From Bacteroidales bacterium (lineage in GTDB: Bacteria; Bacteroidota; Bacteroidia; Bacteroidales; ML635J-15), in contig JAQVOJ010000001.1 in assembly GCA_028702675.1 (NCBI GenBank), forward strand, positions 7,242 through 53,301: 46,060 bases of DNA. Reading direction: 5' to 3'. Below, piece by piece: positions 17,391 to 27,949 of the stretch. The notes below the pieces were generated by a model, which saw nothing but the letters and a program-made list of their open reading frames with translations, was not told the DNA's origin and did no database searches. Position numbers and translations under genes: made by a program. The number at the start of each line of letters is the position of its first letter. Positions within the stretch are counted from its first letter, which is position 1.

Positions 17391-18117
17391 ATAATCTTTG
17401 CCTTACTACCTCATAAGCAAAAATAGCAGCCGAAGCAGAGACATTTAAAGAGGCTATTTTCCCAAACATAGGTAACTTAAGTAAGATATCGGTATTTTTA
17501 ATACTCACATTACTTAAGCCTTTACCCTCGCCTCCTAATATAATTGCAATAGGTTCTTTAAAATTATAATCATAAATAAAACTATTTGCTTTTTCTGAAG
17601 CACCTACTACAATAAGTCCATATTGATGCAAAAGAGAAATAATGTCCTTAATATGCTTATATCTGCATACAGGGATATGGTTCAACGCACCAGCAGAAGC
17701 TTTTATAGCATCCGGGCTTATTCCGGCTGCTCCAACTTCAGGAATAAGAATGCATTGACATCCTGCTGCTTCACATGTACGAGCGATTGCCCCAAAATTC
17801 CTAACATCGGTTATCCCATCTAGAATAAATAAAAAAGGTATAATTCCCGATTCAATAGTTTCTAATAAAATTTGTTCGATATCTGAATACTCTATAGGCG
17901 AATTTAGTGCAACAATTCCTTGATGATTTCCATTTGTTATTCTATTTAACTTTTCTTCAGGAACATACTGAACAGGAATATTTTTTGATCGAGCTAAACC
18001 AATAATCTCTTTTACTATTTGGCTATTAAAACTCTTTTTAACAAAGATTTTATTAATATTTAAACTTGATATTATCGCCTCTCTTACGGCATGTACGCCA
18101 AATGTATATTTATTCAT
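17389..18117 (-). CDS. rlmB: 23S rRNA 2'-O-ribose methyltransferase, RlmB/TrmH type
   Basis: SpoU-family methyltransferase of 242 residues with the trefoil-knot AdoMet site. The three family motifs are visible: motif 1 LDGITDVRNFGAIARTCEAAG, motif 2 IILGGEGKGLSN and motif 3 LPMFGKIASLNVSASAAI. An N-terminal substrate-binding domain (YTFGVHAVREAI) is typical of RlmB, which methylates G2251 of 23S rRNA, but close TrmH paralogues cannot be fully excluded. It is the last gene of the six-gene run from the DoxX protein, 6 bases after the GWxTD gene. Confidence 0.92.
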   Translation of the reverse strand: MNKYTFGVHAVREAIISSLNINKIFVKKSFNSQIVKEIIGLARSKNIPVQYVPEEKLNRITNGNHQGIVALNSPIEYSDIEQILLETIESGIIPFLFILDGITDVRNFGAIARTCEAAGCQCILIPEVGAAGISPDAIKASAGALNHIPVCRYKHIKDIISLLHQYGLIVVGASEKANSFIYDYNFKEPIAIILGGEGKGLSNVSIKNTDILLKLPMFGKIASLNVSASAAIFAYEVVRQRL

Positions 18118-18123
18118 AGAATT

Positions 18124-19410
18124 CTATTTTGTTGTTATTGAAAAAGCTCTACCCTTTCGCCATGTTTCAACAGCTTGTGCCCACATTGATTGATATTCCG
18201 AATCTCTTATTAAAAAATAATCATTATTTGAGAAAATATTATCCCTTCTTTTAAACATAAACGATAACACATTAAATGAAGGATTTTCTCCATATATCCA
18301 TTCTTCGCTTTCCGGATTTTTATATATTATATTTGGAGGTCCTAAAATAATATAAACCATGCCTCTATCAGTTTGCCAACCTTCGGTATGAGAAGTGAAA
18401 AATTTATTTGACAATTGTACGCGATTATAAAAAATCCTAATTAGTTCTTTCGCTCTTTCGTTGTCATTAGTTTTGCTTAACCAAAACTCATCTAATGCAA
18501 GTTTTATGTTTTCGGCATTTTTAATCCTTTCTATCTGTCGATCGGTAGTTAAATACCGAAGTGGTTCTATCATTTTATCAACTGTTTTAATATCAGGATA
18601 ATAAATACCGGAATTAATTAAAGCAACACCATTTTTTGAGCTACTATTAAACTTTAACAAATAAACTCCACAATCAGCAAAAACGAATGAGGCTGTACGA
18701 TTTATGTAATAAGTAGTATCAGGAGAATGAATATTATTATTATTTTCTGATAGTACATTGGGAGCATTGGGAATATTATTAATAGGTTTATAATATTCAA
18801 CATACAAACTATCAAAATTAGAGCGTGAATAAGAAACTTGATAAACTTTATTTGAAAAAACAATTCTTGAAAACACTGGTTGTTTTTTATCATCTTTTTC
18901 TTCGATAAAGAAATTTTGATACGAAGTTTTATCAGTTTTATCAACCTCTATAAGGACTCTCCGATATTTCTTTTTATTTGCGTCGGCAATTAAAACAATA
19001 ATATCATATTTTTTTCCAGCTTCTGCATTAATCTCCAAATAACTTGTAATAATATTTCCATTTTCGCTTTGATTAATAATGTAAGATGTACTTAAACTAT
19101 CAACAAGTTCGTTTGATTCTTGCAAACGTAAAACATATTTAACTATAAGTTTTGCTGTTTTTTTCCCATTTTTATCAATATCAAAAAATAATTCAGAGGT
19201 ATGTTGTTTAAAGAATAACAAACTTGTTTTTTCTTTATGGTGATAAACCATACATTCAGAATTTAGACTCGATTTTTGGGGCTTATACAAAGATGAAAAG
19301 TCGTATTTATATGACTCTCCTGTTGTAGTTTTACTATTATAACAAGCCACAAAACAAGGGATAATAAACAATACAATTAAACTTGAAATATTAATTCTAT
19401 TATTCTTCAT
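18124..19410 (-). CDS. GWxTD-domain lipoprotein
   Basis: Protein of 428 residues with a lipoprotein signal (SLIVLFIIPCFVACYN, Cys near residue 23). The C-terminal GWxTD domain contains GWQTDRGMVYIILGPPN and ends with the conserved WIYGENPSF and MWAQAVETWRKGRAF stretches. The GWxTD domain is named for its motif; it is common in Bacteroidota and related phyla and its role is not established. The middle part is beta-rich. Its start overlaps the end of the 1507-residue exported protein by 11 bases, so the two are translationally coupled and probably act together at the envelope. Confidence 0.88.
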   Translation of the reverse strand: MKNNRINISSLIVLFIIPCFVACYNSKTTTGESYKYDFSSLYKPQKSSLNSECMVYHHKEKTSLLFFKQHTSELFFDIDKNGKKTAKLIVKYVLRLQESNELVDSLSTSYIINQSENGNIITSYLEINAEAGKKYDIIVLIADANKKKYRRVLIEVDKTDKTSYQNFFIEEKDDKKQPVFSRIVFSNKVYQVSYSRSNFDSLYVEYYKPINNIPNAPNVLSENNNNIHSPDTTYYINRTASFVFADCGVYLLKFNSSSKNGVALINSGIYYPDIKTVDKMIEPLRYLTTDRQIERIKNAENIKLALDEFWLSKTNDNERAKELIRIFYNRVQLSNKFFTSHTEGWQTDRGMVYIILGPPNIIYKNPESEEWIYGENPSFNVLSFMFKRRDNIFSNNDYFLIRDSEYQSMWAQAVETWRKGRAFSITTK

Positions 19411-22400
19411 CTTCCTCTATTTCAAGTCCATATTTTCTTGATAAATTTCTTCTAAATGTTTTTACACTTGTTTCGGACGTAGAGCCATAACCAAAGGCCG
19501 GCAAATTATCTTTAGCTTTAATATATCTGCTCCCTTCTTTTGTATCGTAAATAATTTGATTAAACTCTGTATCAGACGAATATACCGATAAAAATCCTCC
19601 TTTATAGTTAAAATAAAAATATGTTTCATTATCTACTTCGAGCAAAAGCTCTAAGCTTGCTCTCCTACGGCTTCTTTCTACAACAAGATAACCATAAACA
19701 TATTTATTAATTTGATATTCACCTGCATTGGCAATGCCAATAGGTCCGTAATATACAAATGCTCCATTATTTTGTTGCCATTCTAAATCAATATTTGATA
19801 AAATGAATAATTCTTCTAACTCTCTAGGATATTTATTTAAGTTGCCTAAACTTAATTGAGCAAACCACTCTTCGGCTTTTTCAAGTCCAAGATATTCTAC
19901 TAGCGAATTTTGATAAGATCTACTTCCCATTTCTAAGCCCATAAGTCCGGATGTTGAATTTATCAAGTCTGCCATTCTTTTATATGCCTGCTTATTAAAA
20001 TGGAATTTCATAAGCATATCTATCAGCAAATCCACTGAATCGGTTTCGGGATTATATTCAAAATGACCAATAGCATTAGGGTAAAACTGTCCGAAATGAC
20101 CTGAAAGTTCAAATTTACCTTCTCCATATATTTTACAGTTTCTATTGTCTAATTCCATATAATTACCCGGCAGAGTAGTTTCATCAAGTTTATCTCTATG
20201 TCCAAATTGGAAAAGATTCTCCTTTTCGGAGTAATGAAGCTCTCCTCCCGCTTCAAATAATGGAGTATCATCATCTCTTAAAAGCTTTTTGAAAAAGTAT
20301 GGTTCAATTTTACCAAAGCTACTCATATATAATCCTGCAAATAATTTTTGATTATTAATACTTCTTGGTTTATCTCCAATTGGAAGATATATATTTGCGG
20401 GGTCTAAAACTGATGAGAATCTAACCCAGTCTGTTTCAAGACTATCACATCTTGAAATAATCTGTGCAGCTCCTTTAAATTCAAAATGTTTTCGGCTAGC
20501 TTCTAAGAAGATTTGTCCTTGGTACTTGAAATATGGACTGATTTTAAAATTATCGGATTCTGTAATAGTTCCTGTTGCTATTGTTTGATTTGTAGCATCT
20601 GTACTTATTGAATTTAATATTACTTGTTGCTTTCTGCCTGCTACATCTATGTAATCGTAATATCCGCTACCGGTATATTTGTTACGACCTGTAATAGTAA
20701 CTTCTGCATCGTATATTTTATGATATCTTGTAGTACGGTTTGCAATAATTTCGGTTTTTTGTAATGTTTGCATTTCTGCATTTTTCTTAACCGTAACATT
20801 TCCATCAGAGGTATATATTGTAGCGTCTGCAACTCTTATAAAGTCAACATCTTCGGCATAAATAATATGGTCAACATAATTGAATCGTGCACGAGGTGCA
20901 ACAAAAGACAAGCTGTCTTGGTCGGGATGAACCGAAACAAATTTAGGTCCTGCTAAAAAAAGCTCTTCTAATTCTGCAGGGCTAAGATTCTCTTTTTCTC
21001 GTTCATATTTTGCCAATACATCGTCGCTTGCACTAATTTCAATTTCGGTATTATCAAGATACCACGTAAGCTCATCCATAATACTTATATACTTATTTTT
21101 AGGAAATTCCCAACGCGACTGTTCTCCATTTGAACGGAATGTTCCCTTTCTTTCGACAAAGTCGATTTTTGATTTTACATTATCTGATTTAAAGTCGATG
21201 TCTAATTTAGTTTGAGTAAATAAACTAAAATTAGATGTATCAGCCTCAATAATATCTTGCTTATATTTAAACAAGTCCGATTTTAATATAGATCTTTCTA
21301 CTGTAGCTTCGCCGGTACCTTCAAGTCCACCGGATGTTAAATTTAAATATCCCTTGTGTATAGATTGTCCGTCGAACATTTCAAAATTCACAGTATCTTG
21401 ATAAACATAAAAGTTATCATCAACTACCGACCAATTTATATCATTGTCTTTTCCTTTTACTGAAGGAAATTCTACAGGGTATTTTTGTTTATGCAAGTCA
21501 AAAGTTTCGGCATGACCCTGTAAAGAATCGGGGAAAAATATTAGATAATCCATTTCGGTAATACTTGTTAAATACTCAATTGTTCCCTTACCCCTAAGTC
21601 CTTCGTTACTTAAATCTAATAGGTTTATATATTTTGCTTTTCCGCCATAAATTGGTAAGCCATTTCTATCGGTTTTAGTTTGAAATCCTAATGAAAAATC
21701 GCTTCTTAAAACTAAAGTTTCTTCTATATCAGGAAAAATATCACTAATTAACCTTCCCTTAAATATTAGGTTGTCGGGACTTAATCCTTTAATACTATCT
21801 AATGTGAATGGATCTATCTCGAATTTAAAGCGTCGCCTATCGTAAACACCTCTATAAATACTTTTATCGTCATAATAAACATAAGATTTTCGTTTAGATG
21901 AAAATTTGGGGAATTCTTTATAGCGGGTTCTTCCTGCTTTATTTGTAGGATTATCAATATAGAATTCTCCGCTAAGGTCTTCTATTTTATTGCGAACTAT
22001 TGCAGGTTTTCGTTTACCGTAATTATCGTATATGTCTGTTTCAGCTACCATTTTTAGGCTGTCACATTGATTTAAATCTATCATAAACTCATCGTAATCG
22101 AATCTAAAGTTAGACCCATAAAAATAAAACTGCCCTGCTTGTACTGTACCGTTAAATAAAAAGGTACGATTCTTTTTTAATACGATATCTTTATCAATTG
22201 GATATATACTTACGCTTTGTGAATCGCTAACGTGCACTTGTGGTACTCCGTGCATTTTAATGTCAAAATTTAATAAACTGAGTTCAGCGTTTGCTACTCC
22301 CGAAGGTGTTTGACTAAAGAATTGTATAACATCTGAATCTTTTATCCCCTTATGGGCACTAATAAAATCCCAAACTTCGGGTTTAACAATTACATATTCT

Positions 22401-23923
22401 TCTTCGACATCAAAAAATATATATCCAAGATAAGCGACTCGCAATAACATTTGCTTTACCTGAACAGGACTAAATTTCATATATGCTGCCAATTCGGAAG
22501 TATAAAAATCTGATGAACCATGATAAGCAACAAAATCATTTAAAATTTCTAAAGGATTCCTTGCATCTCGCATTTTAATCTCATTATACTTTTTTTCTCT
22601 GTAATAATCAACTGACTCAAATGAAATATCGTTGGGGTGTCCAGGAGTTTGATACATAGTAAAATCTATTGAATATTTTTCAATAAACCATTTTATCCAA
22701 GTTACATCCATACTTACTCTGTGATAAGAATTTGTATAGTCAACTTTCGACATACCTTCATTTGTACGTATTAATTCTAATAGCTTAAGTTTTTCATTAT
22801 ATTTTAAGGATACTTCAGGGTGATAAATGGAGTCCTTACTTAATCTGAGAATAACTTTTGTTTTCTCACTAAATATTGAATTCTTCTCAAAAATGAATCT
22901 TTGCGAAAACGCATCTAGTCCAACAGTATCGTTTTTTAAAACATTTATTCGAGCCGGATTATCTTTGTCGCCACTTCCAATAAACTGACTACCCACCATA
23001 CTAAAACCTCCCTCGTAATTAACTCCCTCCACAAGATTTTCTATTTCAAAATGTTGCTGATATGATGTAAATCGAGGATAAGATGATTTTGATGGATCGT
23101 CTAAATTAACCGCTCTATCTGTTAGTTGTCCAAATAAGGGTTCTTTAAAATATATACTATTGACAAATATTACAGAATCTGCAATAAATTTCGTATCTCG
23201 TAAACTCATTTTATAATTTGTAAGTTCGGCATAGATTGTGTCAGGGTTCATACCTACTCTTTCCCAAGTTACTTTACCCTCTTTCCCTGTCCATGTATAA
23301 TCAAATGGGTTTAGTACACCATAAGTACTTTTAATTTTAACACTATCTTTGCCATAGTACCCACACAGATCGGTATTATTAACATGTACAACATAAGCTT
23401 CCTCTCCCTTTGACTTCATAAGCGAATAATCGGATGAGTTAATAGTCCAAACTGCTTTATTACTTTCGTAAATAATATTTTTTGCAATTAAATCGTATGT
23501 AGTTTTTTGAAGCTCGTTAAGGTCTCTGGTTTTTAATCTCTTTTCAGATAATAACTTAATAAGTGCATCTTCGTATAGTTCGTATTGATCCCATGGAATT
23601 TTTTTTCTAATAAACTCCATACATATTGAAGTAAAATACACATAAACAGGATAGGCATCGCAATCTTTAGCCTTTATTCGTTGAGCTGTATTAATAAATT
23701 TGTTTTTATACTCGGGTATTAAGCTATCAGACTCCCAAAAGGCAATGAATTCTTTTTCCATGCTATTGCCTTTTTCACGAAGTTCTCCTGAATAATTCAA
23801 ATATGACCCAAATTCTTTAGCAAATTTTTCGTGCTCAGAAGGAAAAGCTTTTTGAGCATTAGAAATAATTGAAACCAAATTGAAAAGAACAAAAAAAAAC
23901 AAAAATACATTAATGGTTTTCAT
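19400..23923 (-). CDS. Very large exported protein of unknown function
   Basis: A 1507-residue protein that I cannot assign to a characterised family. The ATG at 23923 gives a good signal peptide (MKTINVFLFFFVLFNLVSI); the longer reading from 23953 would overlap prmA. There is no other membrane helix. The first 550 residues look mixed helical and beta, with a helical stretch MRDARNPLEILNDFVAYHG near residue 470. The remainder is dominated by alternating strands with many charged turns and repeated phrases such as GEATVERSILKSDLF and VTVKKNAEMQTL, suggesting a long periplasmic beta structure. The C terminus is acidic (EIEEDEE). It follows prmA by 10 bases and overlaps the GWxTD gene. A periplasmic or outer-membrane assembly role is only a guess. 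Confidence 0.8.
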   Translation of the reverse strand: MKTINVFLFFFVLFNLVSIISNAQKAFPSEHEKFAKEFGSYLNYSGELREKGNSMEKEFIAFWESDSLIPEYKNKFINTAQRIKAKDCDAYPVYVYFTSICMEFIRKKIPWDQYELYEDALIKLLSEKRLKTRDLNELQKTTYDLIAKNIIYESNKAVWTINSSDYSLMKSKGEEAYVVHVNNTDLCGYYGKDSVKIKSTYGVLNPFDYTWTGKEGKVTWERVGMNPDTIYAELTNYKMSLRDTKFIADSVIFVNSIYFKEPLFGQLTDRAVNLDDPSKSSYPRFTSYQQHFEIENLVEGVNYEGGFSMVGSQFIGSGDKDNPARINVLKNDTVGLDAFSQRFIFEKNSIFSEKTKVILRLSKDSIYHPEVSLKYNEKLKLLELIRTNEGMSKVDYTNSYHRVSMDVTWIKWFIEKYSIDFTMYQTPGHPNDISFESVDYYREKKYNEIKMRDARNPLEILNDFVAYHGSSDFYTSELAAYMKFSPVQVKQMLLRVAYLGYIFFDVEEEYVIVKPEVWDFISAHKGIKDSDVIQFFSQTPSGVANAELSLLNFDIKMHGVPQVHVSDSQSVSIYPIDKDIVLKKNRTFLFNGTVQAGQFYFYGSNFRFDYDEFMIDLNQCDSLKMVAETDIYDNYGKRKPAIVRNKIEDLSGEFYIDNPTNKAGRTRYKEFPKFSSKRKSYVYYDDKSIYRGVYDRRRFKFEIDPFTLDSIKGLSPDNLIFKGRLISDIFPDIEETLVLRSDFSLGFQTKTDRNGLPIYGGKAKYINLLDLSNEGLRGKGTIEYLTSITEMDYLIFFPDSLQGHAETFDLHKQKYPVEFPSVKGKDNDINWSVVDDNFYVYQDTVNFEMFDGQSIHKGYLNLTSGGLEGTGEATVERSILKSDLFKYKQDIIEADTSNFSLFTQTKLDIDFKSDNVKSKIDFVERKGTFRSNGEQSRWEFPKNKYISIMDELTWYLDNTEIEISASDDVLAKYEREKENLSPAELEELFLAGPKFVSVHPDQDSLSFVAPRARFNYVDHIIYAEDVDFIRVADATIYTSDGNVTVKKNAEMQTLQKTEIIANRTTRYHKIYDAEVTITGRNKYTGSGYYDYIDVAGRKQQVILNSISTDATNQTIATGTITESDNFKISPYFKYQGQIFLEASRKHFEFKGAAQIISRCDSLETDWVRFSSVLDPANIYLPIGDKPRSINNQKLFAGLYMSSFGKIEPYFFKKLLRDDDTPLFEAGGELHYSEKENLFQFGHRDKLDETTLPGNYMELDNRNCKIYGEGKFELSGHFGQFYPNAIGHFEYNPETDSVDLLIDMLMKFHFNKQAYKRMADLINSTSGLMGLEMGSRSYQNSLVEYLGLEKAEEWFAQLSLGNLNKYPRELEELFILSNIDLEWQQNNGAFVYYGPIGIANAGEYQINKYVYGYLVVERSRRRASLELLLEVDNETYFYFNYKGGFLSVYSSDTEFNQIIYDTKEGSRYIKAKDNLPAFGYGSTSETSVKTFRRNLSRKYGLEIEEDEE

Positions 23924-23933
23924 ATAGTATATT

Positions 23934-24752
23934 TTAAATAAATAGGGCTGCAATCCAATTATTTTTTTCTAAATGTCCTGCAAGTTTTAATCCATACTTA
24001 TTACAAATATAAATAATATCCTCAAAATCTGACGAATAAAACCCACTAATAATCAAACACGATTTTTTCTTAAGATGCTTTACATAAATTGGGACATCAT
24101 TAACTAACACATTTTTATTAATATTGGCTAGAATATAATCATACTTTTTGTTTGGAATATTCGAACTGTTGCCTGTAAATGCCTCAATATTTGTTACTTT
24201 ATTAAGTTCTAAATTTTCATTAATATTTTCAAGGACAAGTTCGTCAATATCTATTGCTGCAATCGATTTAGCACCTTTTTTGCTACAAAGTATTCCTAAA
24301 ATACCGGTACCGGAACCCATATCAAGAACAGTTTTATTTACTATGTCTTGCTTTAAAATTAGGCTACACATTAAATAAGTAGTTTCGTGATGACCTGTTC
24401 CAAACGACATTTTAGGGGCAATTGTTATTCTATATTTTTTTTGAGGCACTTTCTTATGAAATGGGGCACAAATTACTAACTCCTCATCAATTTCAACATA
24501 ATTATAAGACGATTCCCATTTAGCGTTCCAATTTTCTTGTTTAATGATTTTTGAAGTATATTCTACAAAATACGGAGACAATACTTTGTCGGTTTTAGAA
24601 GCTGAAAACTCAGAACTTTTAATATATGCACATAAATACGAATTATCTTCGGTAAAGCTTTCGAAACCTTCTTCGCTTAATTGTGCAATTAGTATTTCGG
24701 GAAGCAATTCAGGTATATTGTCGGTTTTTATAGCAATTTCGACATAATCCAT
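23934..24752 (-). CDS. prmA: Ribosomal protein L11 methyltransferase
   Basis: Cytoplasmic AdoMet-dependent enzyme of 272 residues that trimethylates ribosomal protein L11. Family features: an N-terminal L11-binding domain (YVEIAIKTDN), then PKMSFGTGHHETTYLM, the AdoMet loop VLDMGSGTGILGI, the acidic IAAIDIDE and the NPPY-like motif as DYILANINKNVL. Length is slightly short, as usual in Bacteroidota. It sits 1 base after tpiA and 10 bases before the large exported protein. Confidence 0.95.
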   Translation of the reverse strand: MDYVEIAIKTDNIPELLPEILIAQLSEEGFESFTEDNSYLCAYIKSSEFSASKTDKVLSPYFVEYTSKIIKQENWNAKWESSYNYVEIDEELVICAPFHKKVPQKKYRITIAPKMSFGTGHHETTYLMCSLILKQDIVNKTVLDMGSGTGILGILCSKKGAKSIAAIDIDELVLENINENLELNKVTNIEAFTGNSSNIPNKKYDYILANINKNVLVNDVPIYVKHLKKKSCLIISGFYSSDFEDIIYICNKYGLKLAGHLEKNNWIAALFI

Positions 24753-24753
24753 A

Positions 24754-25515
24754 TTACATAGACTTAATTATTTCTACAAAATCGTTTGCTTTAAGAGAAG
24801 CACCACCAATTAATCCACCATCTACGTCTGGATTACTGAACAATTCTTTAGCATTTGATGGCTTACAACTCCCTCCATATAAGATGCTTAAGTTATGGGC
24901 AATGTTGTTACCATATTTACTCCCTACCAACTCACGTATATTATAATGCATTTCTTGAGCCTGTTGGGGACTTGCAGTAAGCCCTGTACCAATAGCCCAC
25001 ACCGGTTCGTAAGCGATAATTATTTTCGAGAACTCCTCATCACTTAAATTGAATAAAGCATTTTCTATTTGTGAATTAACCAATTTAAAATACGTATTAT
25101 TTTCTCTAATTTCTAAAGTTTCGCCACAACAAAAAATAGGTGTTAAATTATTTTTAAGAGCTAATTCAATTTTTTTACCTATTATTTCGTCTGTTTCAGC
25201 ATGATATTGCCTTCGTTCTGAATGACCTAGAATACAGAAACTTGCACCTACACTCTTGATCATTGATGCAGATACTTCTCCTGTATAAGCGCCTTTTTCG
25301 TGTTCAGAACAATTTTGTGCAGAAACAAAAATACTTGTCTCTTTTAGGTTTTGACTAATCGCATAAATATGTGTAAATGGTACTCCTACAATAATTTCGC
25401 AATTGGGTTTAATACTTTGTTGATTTATTATAGTTTTAATTTCATCTATCAACCTTACCCCTTCGCTTAAAGAGGTATTCATTTTCCAATTACCGGCTAC
25501 AATTTTTTTTCTCAT
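24754..25515 (-). CDS. tpiA: Triosephosphate isomerase
   Basis: Glycolytic enzyme of 253 residues interconverting glyceraldehyde 3-phosphate and dihydroxyacetone phosphate. All active-site elements are visible: Asn and Lys in AGNWKMN, the electrophilic His in [10 protein letters not shown], the catalytic Glu in [13 protein letters not shown] and the phosphate-binding GGASLK near the end. I chose the ATG at 25515 ([13 protein letters not shown]), which overlaps the stop of the DoxX gene as ATGA and shows translational coupling; a start 28 codons earlier would lie inside that gene. Confidence 0.98.
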   Translation of the reverse strand: MRKKIVAGNWKMNTSLSEGVRLIDEIKTIINQQSIKPNCEIIVGVPFTHIYAISQNLKETSIFVSAQNCSEHEKGAYTGEVSASMIKSVGASFCILGHSERRQYHAETDEIIGKKIELALKNNLTPIFCCGETLEIRENNTYFKLVNSQIENALFNLSDEEFSKIIIAYEPVWAIGTGLTASPQQAQEMHYNIRELVGSKYGNNIAHNLSILYGGSCKPSNAKELFSNPDVDGGLIGGASLKANDFVEIIKSM

Positions 25516-27068
25516 GATATAATTTTTTGGGCTTTTAGCCATTGATAAAACATAGTGATAATAACAAAAAACAATAGTGATCCAAAAATAAACAGCCAAA
25601 TTAATCTATTATCACTTTTTTTCTGTAAATCCGATATAGAATAAGCTATTAAATCTTTTTGAAGTTCATCAACCGAAGGGATATCGCTATGAGCCCATTT
25701 ATTTAAAATTGTTCCTTTTTTAAGCAGAACAAGTCCAGGATTTGCTCTTACAATAGTTTCTAAAGTAACAGGATCGGTATTATAGAACTGGTAAGTAGGA
25801 TCGTTTGTTTTTATAAAATCTTCAATAGGACCTGCTGTACTTCCTGTAAGACAGATAAATCTATATCCCATTTGATCGCAATAAGCAGCAAGTTCATTTA
25901 TTCTTTCTTGATTTTTTGTTTTTGCATCCTCAACAAACACCGATACAAGTAGAAATGTATATGAGTCATCCTCAAGTACAATTTCTGTAATATCATCTGG
26001 TTCTGTTCCTATTCCGTTTATATCAGCTTGCATCTGTGGGTCATAATATTCGGCATACAAGAATTCATATGAAATATCAGGGCGGTCGAATAGTGTAAAC
26101 ATTTCTATTTCACCATTTTCGTCCTCGTAAAACAACTCGATATAATAAGGATTTAAACCGGATTGTTCAGTTCTAATATCGCTATATTCCCATTCAGGAC
26201 CGGGCAATTCATCAATTAAGAACTCCATAATCTCCCCTTCGTAAGAATACAAGTAAATTGCGTCATATGGGTCTGGAGCAATAACTTCGCTAATTTCGGG
26301 CTGAAGTGTTTTTACAGCCATTATACTAAAATCGTGAATAGGAGGCTGATATCCTTTTTTAATAAGATTGTGTTCGGCATCTATAAAAGTCCAGGTTGAA
26401 TCAGGCAAATTATCTAAACTAAACTCTTTTTGTGTACCATCTTTTTCATATATAAATACACTTTCGTAAACATCTACATTATCTTTTTCTGATTCGGGAA
26501 TTTCCATACCTTGTTGTATGTTTTTTCCTATTTTGTATGGTCTAAAATCAATAATCGGGAGGTGCTTAATACAATAAAAACTTATCCCAAATGAGAAAGC
26601 AGCAAAAGCTATACTTAAAGCCCATTGTGAAAAAGTATTAAAATATGATTTTGAATTTTTCCTTTCAACAAATATGAGTATTGTAAATGCAAGTATTACA
26701 ATGTTTTTCCAAAATGTTTCCCAATTAGTTAATATTAAAGCATCGCCAAAACAACCACAATCTGATACAGGGTTCCAAACAGCAAGCCAAAAAGTTAAAG
26801 GTGTAAAAATTGCCATAAATATTAAAGTTCCCCATGCGGCAAGCTTAGGCAGTAAATTAAATAGCAACATTATACCTAATACCAATTCTGCAACACACAA
26901 AAGAATTGCTAATGGTAAGGCAATAGCAGTAAGAAACTCCAGGTGCATTGCATTAAAATAGTCGATAAACTTATACATTGTACCCAAAGGATCTACAACT
27001 TTAACAAACCCCGAAAATATGAAAACAACACCTAAAAAAACTCTACTAAAAGCTCTTAAAAACCTCAT
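25512..27068 (-). CDS. BT_3928-like DoxX membrane protein with repeated periplasmic insert and thioredoxin-like end
   Basis: Protein of 518 residues. The N-terminal DoxX/MauE-type membrane domain has four helices ([20 protein letters not shown], then three more to about residue 170, with CGCFG between). A periplasmic part follows, then a thioredoxin-like segment around RFICLTGS ... [15 protein letters not shown], and a final membrane helix ([17 protein letters not shown]). The CxxC of thioredoxin is absent. Residues of about 200-345 contain three degenerate copies of a module, 'YEKDGxxxEFxLDNLPDSxWxF'. It is translationally coupled to tpiA, an arrangement also known from Bacteroides. A redox or respiratory-membrane role is usual speculation for DoxX proteins. 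Confidence 0.85.
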   Translation of the reverse strand: MRFLRAFSRVFLGVVFIFSGFVKVVDPLGTMYKFIDYFNAMHLEFLTAIALPLAILLCVAELVLGIMLLFNLLPKLAAWGTLIFMAIFTPLTFWLAVWNPVSDCGCFGDALILTNWETFWKNIVILAFTILIFVERKNSKSYFNTFSQWALSIAFAAFSFGISFYCIKHLPIIDFRPYKIGKNIQQGMEIPESEKDNVDVYESVFIYEKDGTQKEFSLDNLPDSTWTFIDAEHNLIKKGYQPPIHDFSIMAVKTLQPEISEVIAPDPYDAIYLYSYEGEIMEFLIDELPGPEWEYSDIRTEQSGLNPYYIELFYEDENGEIEMFTLFDRPDISYEFLYAEYYDPQMQADINGIGTEPDDITEIVLEDDSYTFLLVSVFVEDAKTKNQERINELAAYCDQMGYRFICLTGSTAGPIEDFIKTNDPTYQFYNTDPVTLETIVRANPGLVLLKKGTILNKWAHSDIPSVDELQKDLIAYSISDLQKKSDNRLIWLFIFGSLLFFVIITMFYQWLKAQKIIS

Positions 27069-27151
27069 AACCCAATACTTTTTTAAAAATAAAACAAAAC
27101 ACCCAAATTAAATATATTCAACGCCAAATAATTATGATTATTATCAATAAT

Positions 27152-27180
27152 AATTCTAAATAAAACTCTTATTTAGAATT
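27152..27180 (-). terminator. AT-rich inverted repeat at the end of tmk
   Basis: Twelve-base arms AATTCTAAATAA (27152-27163) and TTATTTAGAATT (27169-27180) are perfectly complementary around a 5-base loop. The hairpin includes the tmk stop codon. It may act as a weak terminator or 3'-end stabiliser; no long T-run follows. Confidence 0.4.
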
Positions 27181-27842
27181 ATACTCACTAATTTGTTTAA
27201 TATTTCTTTAGGGGATAATATATTATTTTGTTCGTCGAAGCATTTGATACTAACAAAACTTTCATCTCTTTCTATTGCCTTTATATATGTCTCTTTTACA
27301 GCCCTTTGAAAATCTAAGCTTGCTTCGTGTATATCTTTTTTCCCTTTAAGATAATCTCTTTCGGTACCTGTTCTTTTCTCTTTTAGATTTTTTTGTATAA
27401 AGTCAGATGGGACGTCAAGAAAAATACTTATATCGGGTTTTGGAATTTTAAAATATTCGTACTCCATTTTAAGAATCCAATTATACAGCTCTTCCTTTTC
27501 TTTATGATTATTGATTTTAGCACATTGATAAGCAATATTTGAATAAACATATCTATCGGTTAACACTAATTTTTCTTCATTTAACCATTGTCTAATTTTA
27601 TTTGCAGCATTATTTCTATCGCCTGCATACAACAAGGCTACTAAATAAGGATTTACCTGATCAATAGTACCAAATTCACCTCTTAAAAACTTAGCTACCA
27701 TTTCGCCAAATATTGGTGAATCAGTAATTGGGAAATGTAAAAATTCAAAATCAATATTATTTGTGTAAAAATACTTTTTAAGCAAATCTATTTGTGTAGA
27801 TTTTCCCGATCCGTCTAAGCCTTCGATAACGATGAAACTCAT
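27156..27842 (-). CDS. tmk: Thymidylate kinase
   Basis: dTMP kinase of 228 residues, needed for dTTP synthesis. Motifs: P-loop EGLDGSGKSTQ at about residues 6-16, the DRYVYSNIAYQ motif and the lid segment KEKRTGTERDYLKG. The start is the ATG at 27842 (MSFIVIEGLDG); three codons earlier there is only TTG. The protein is about 20 residues longer than enterobacterial Tmk because of an extended central region (QCAKINNHKEKEELYNWI), as in some archaeal-like members. It is divergent from folP with a 107-base gap. Confidence 0.93.
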   Translation of the reverse strand: MSFIVIEGLDGSGKSTQIDLLKKYFYTNNIDFEFLHFPITDSPIFGEMVAKFLRGEFGTIDQVNPYLVALLYAGDRNNAANKIRQWLNEEKLVLTDRYVYSNIAYQCAKINNHKEKEELYNWILKMEYEYFKIPKPDISIFLDVPSDFIQKNLKEKRTGTERDYLKGKKDIHEASLDFQRAVKETYIKAIERDESFVSIKCFDEQNNILSPKEILNKLVSIILNKSFI

Positions 27843-27949
27843 ATTATTCAATTTTAATAATTACAAACTAAAAAGGTAAAAATAATTCATTTATTTTGTA
27901 TCATAAGTATTTATTTCATAAAGCTTGTAAATATATTAAATTTGGAAGT

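Noticed and set aside
19400..23923. Large exported protein as LptD/OstA
   Set aside because: The strand-rich texture recalled OstA-like domains, but there is no recognisable LptD barrel or conserved motif, so no name was given.
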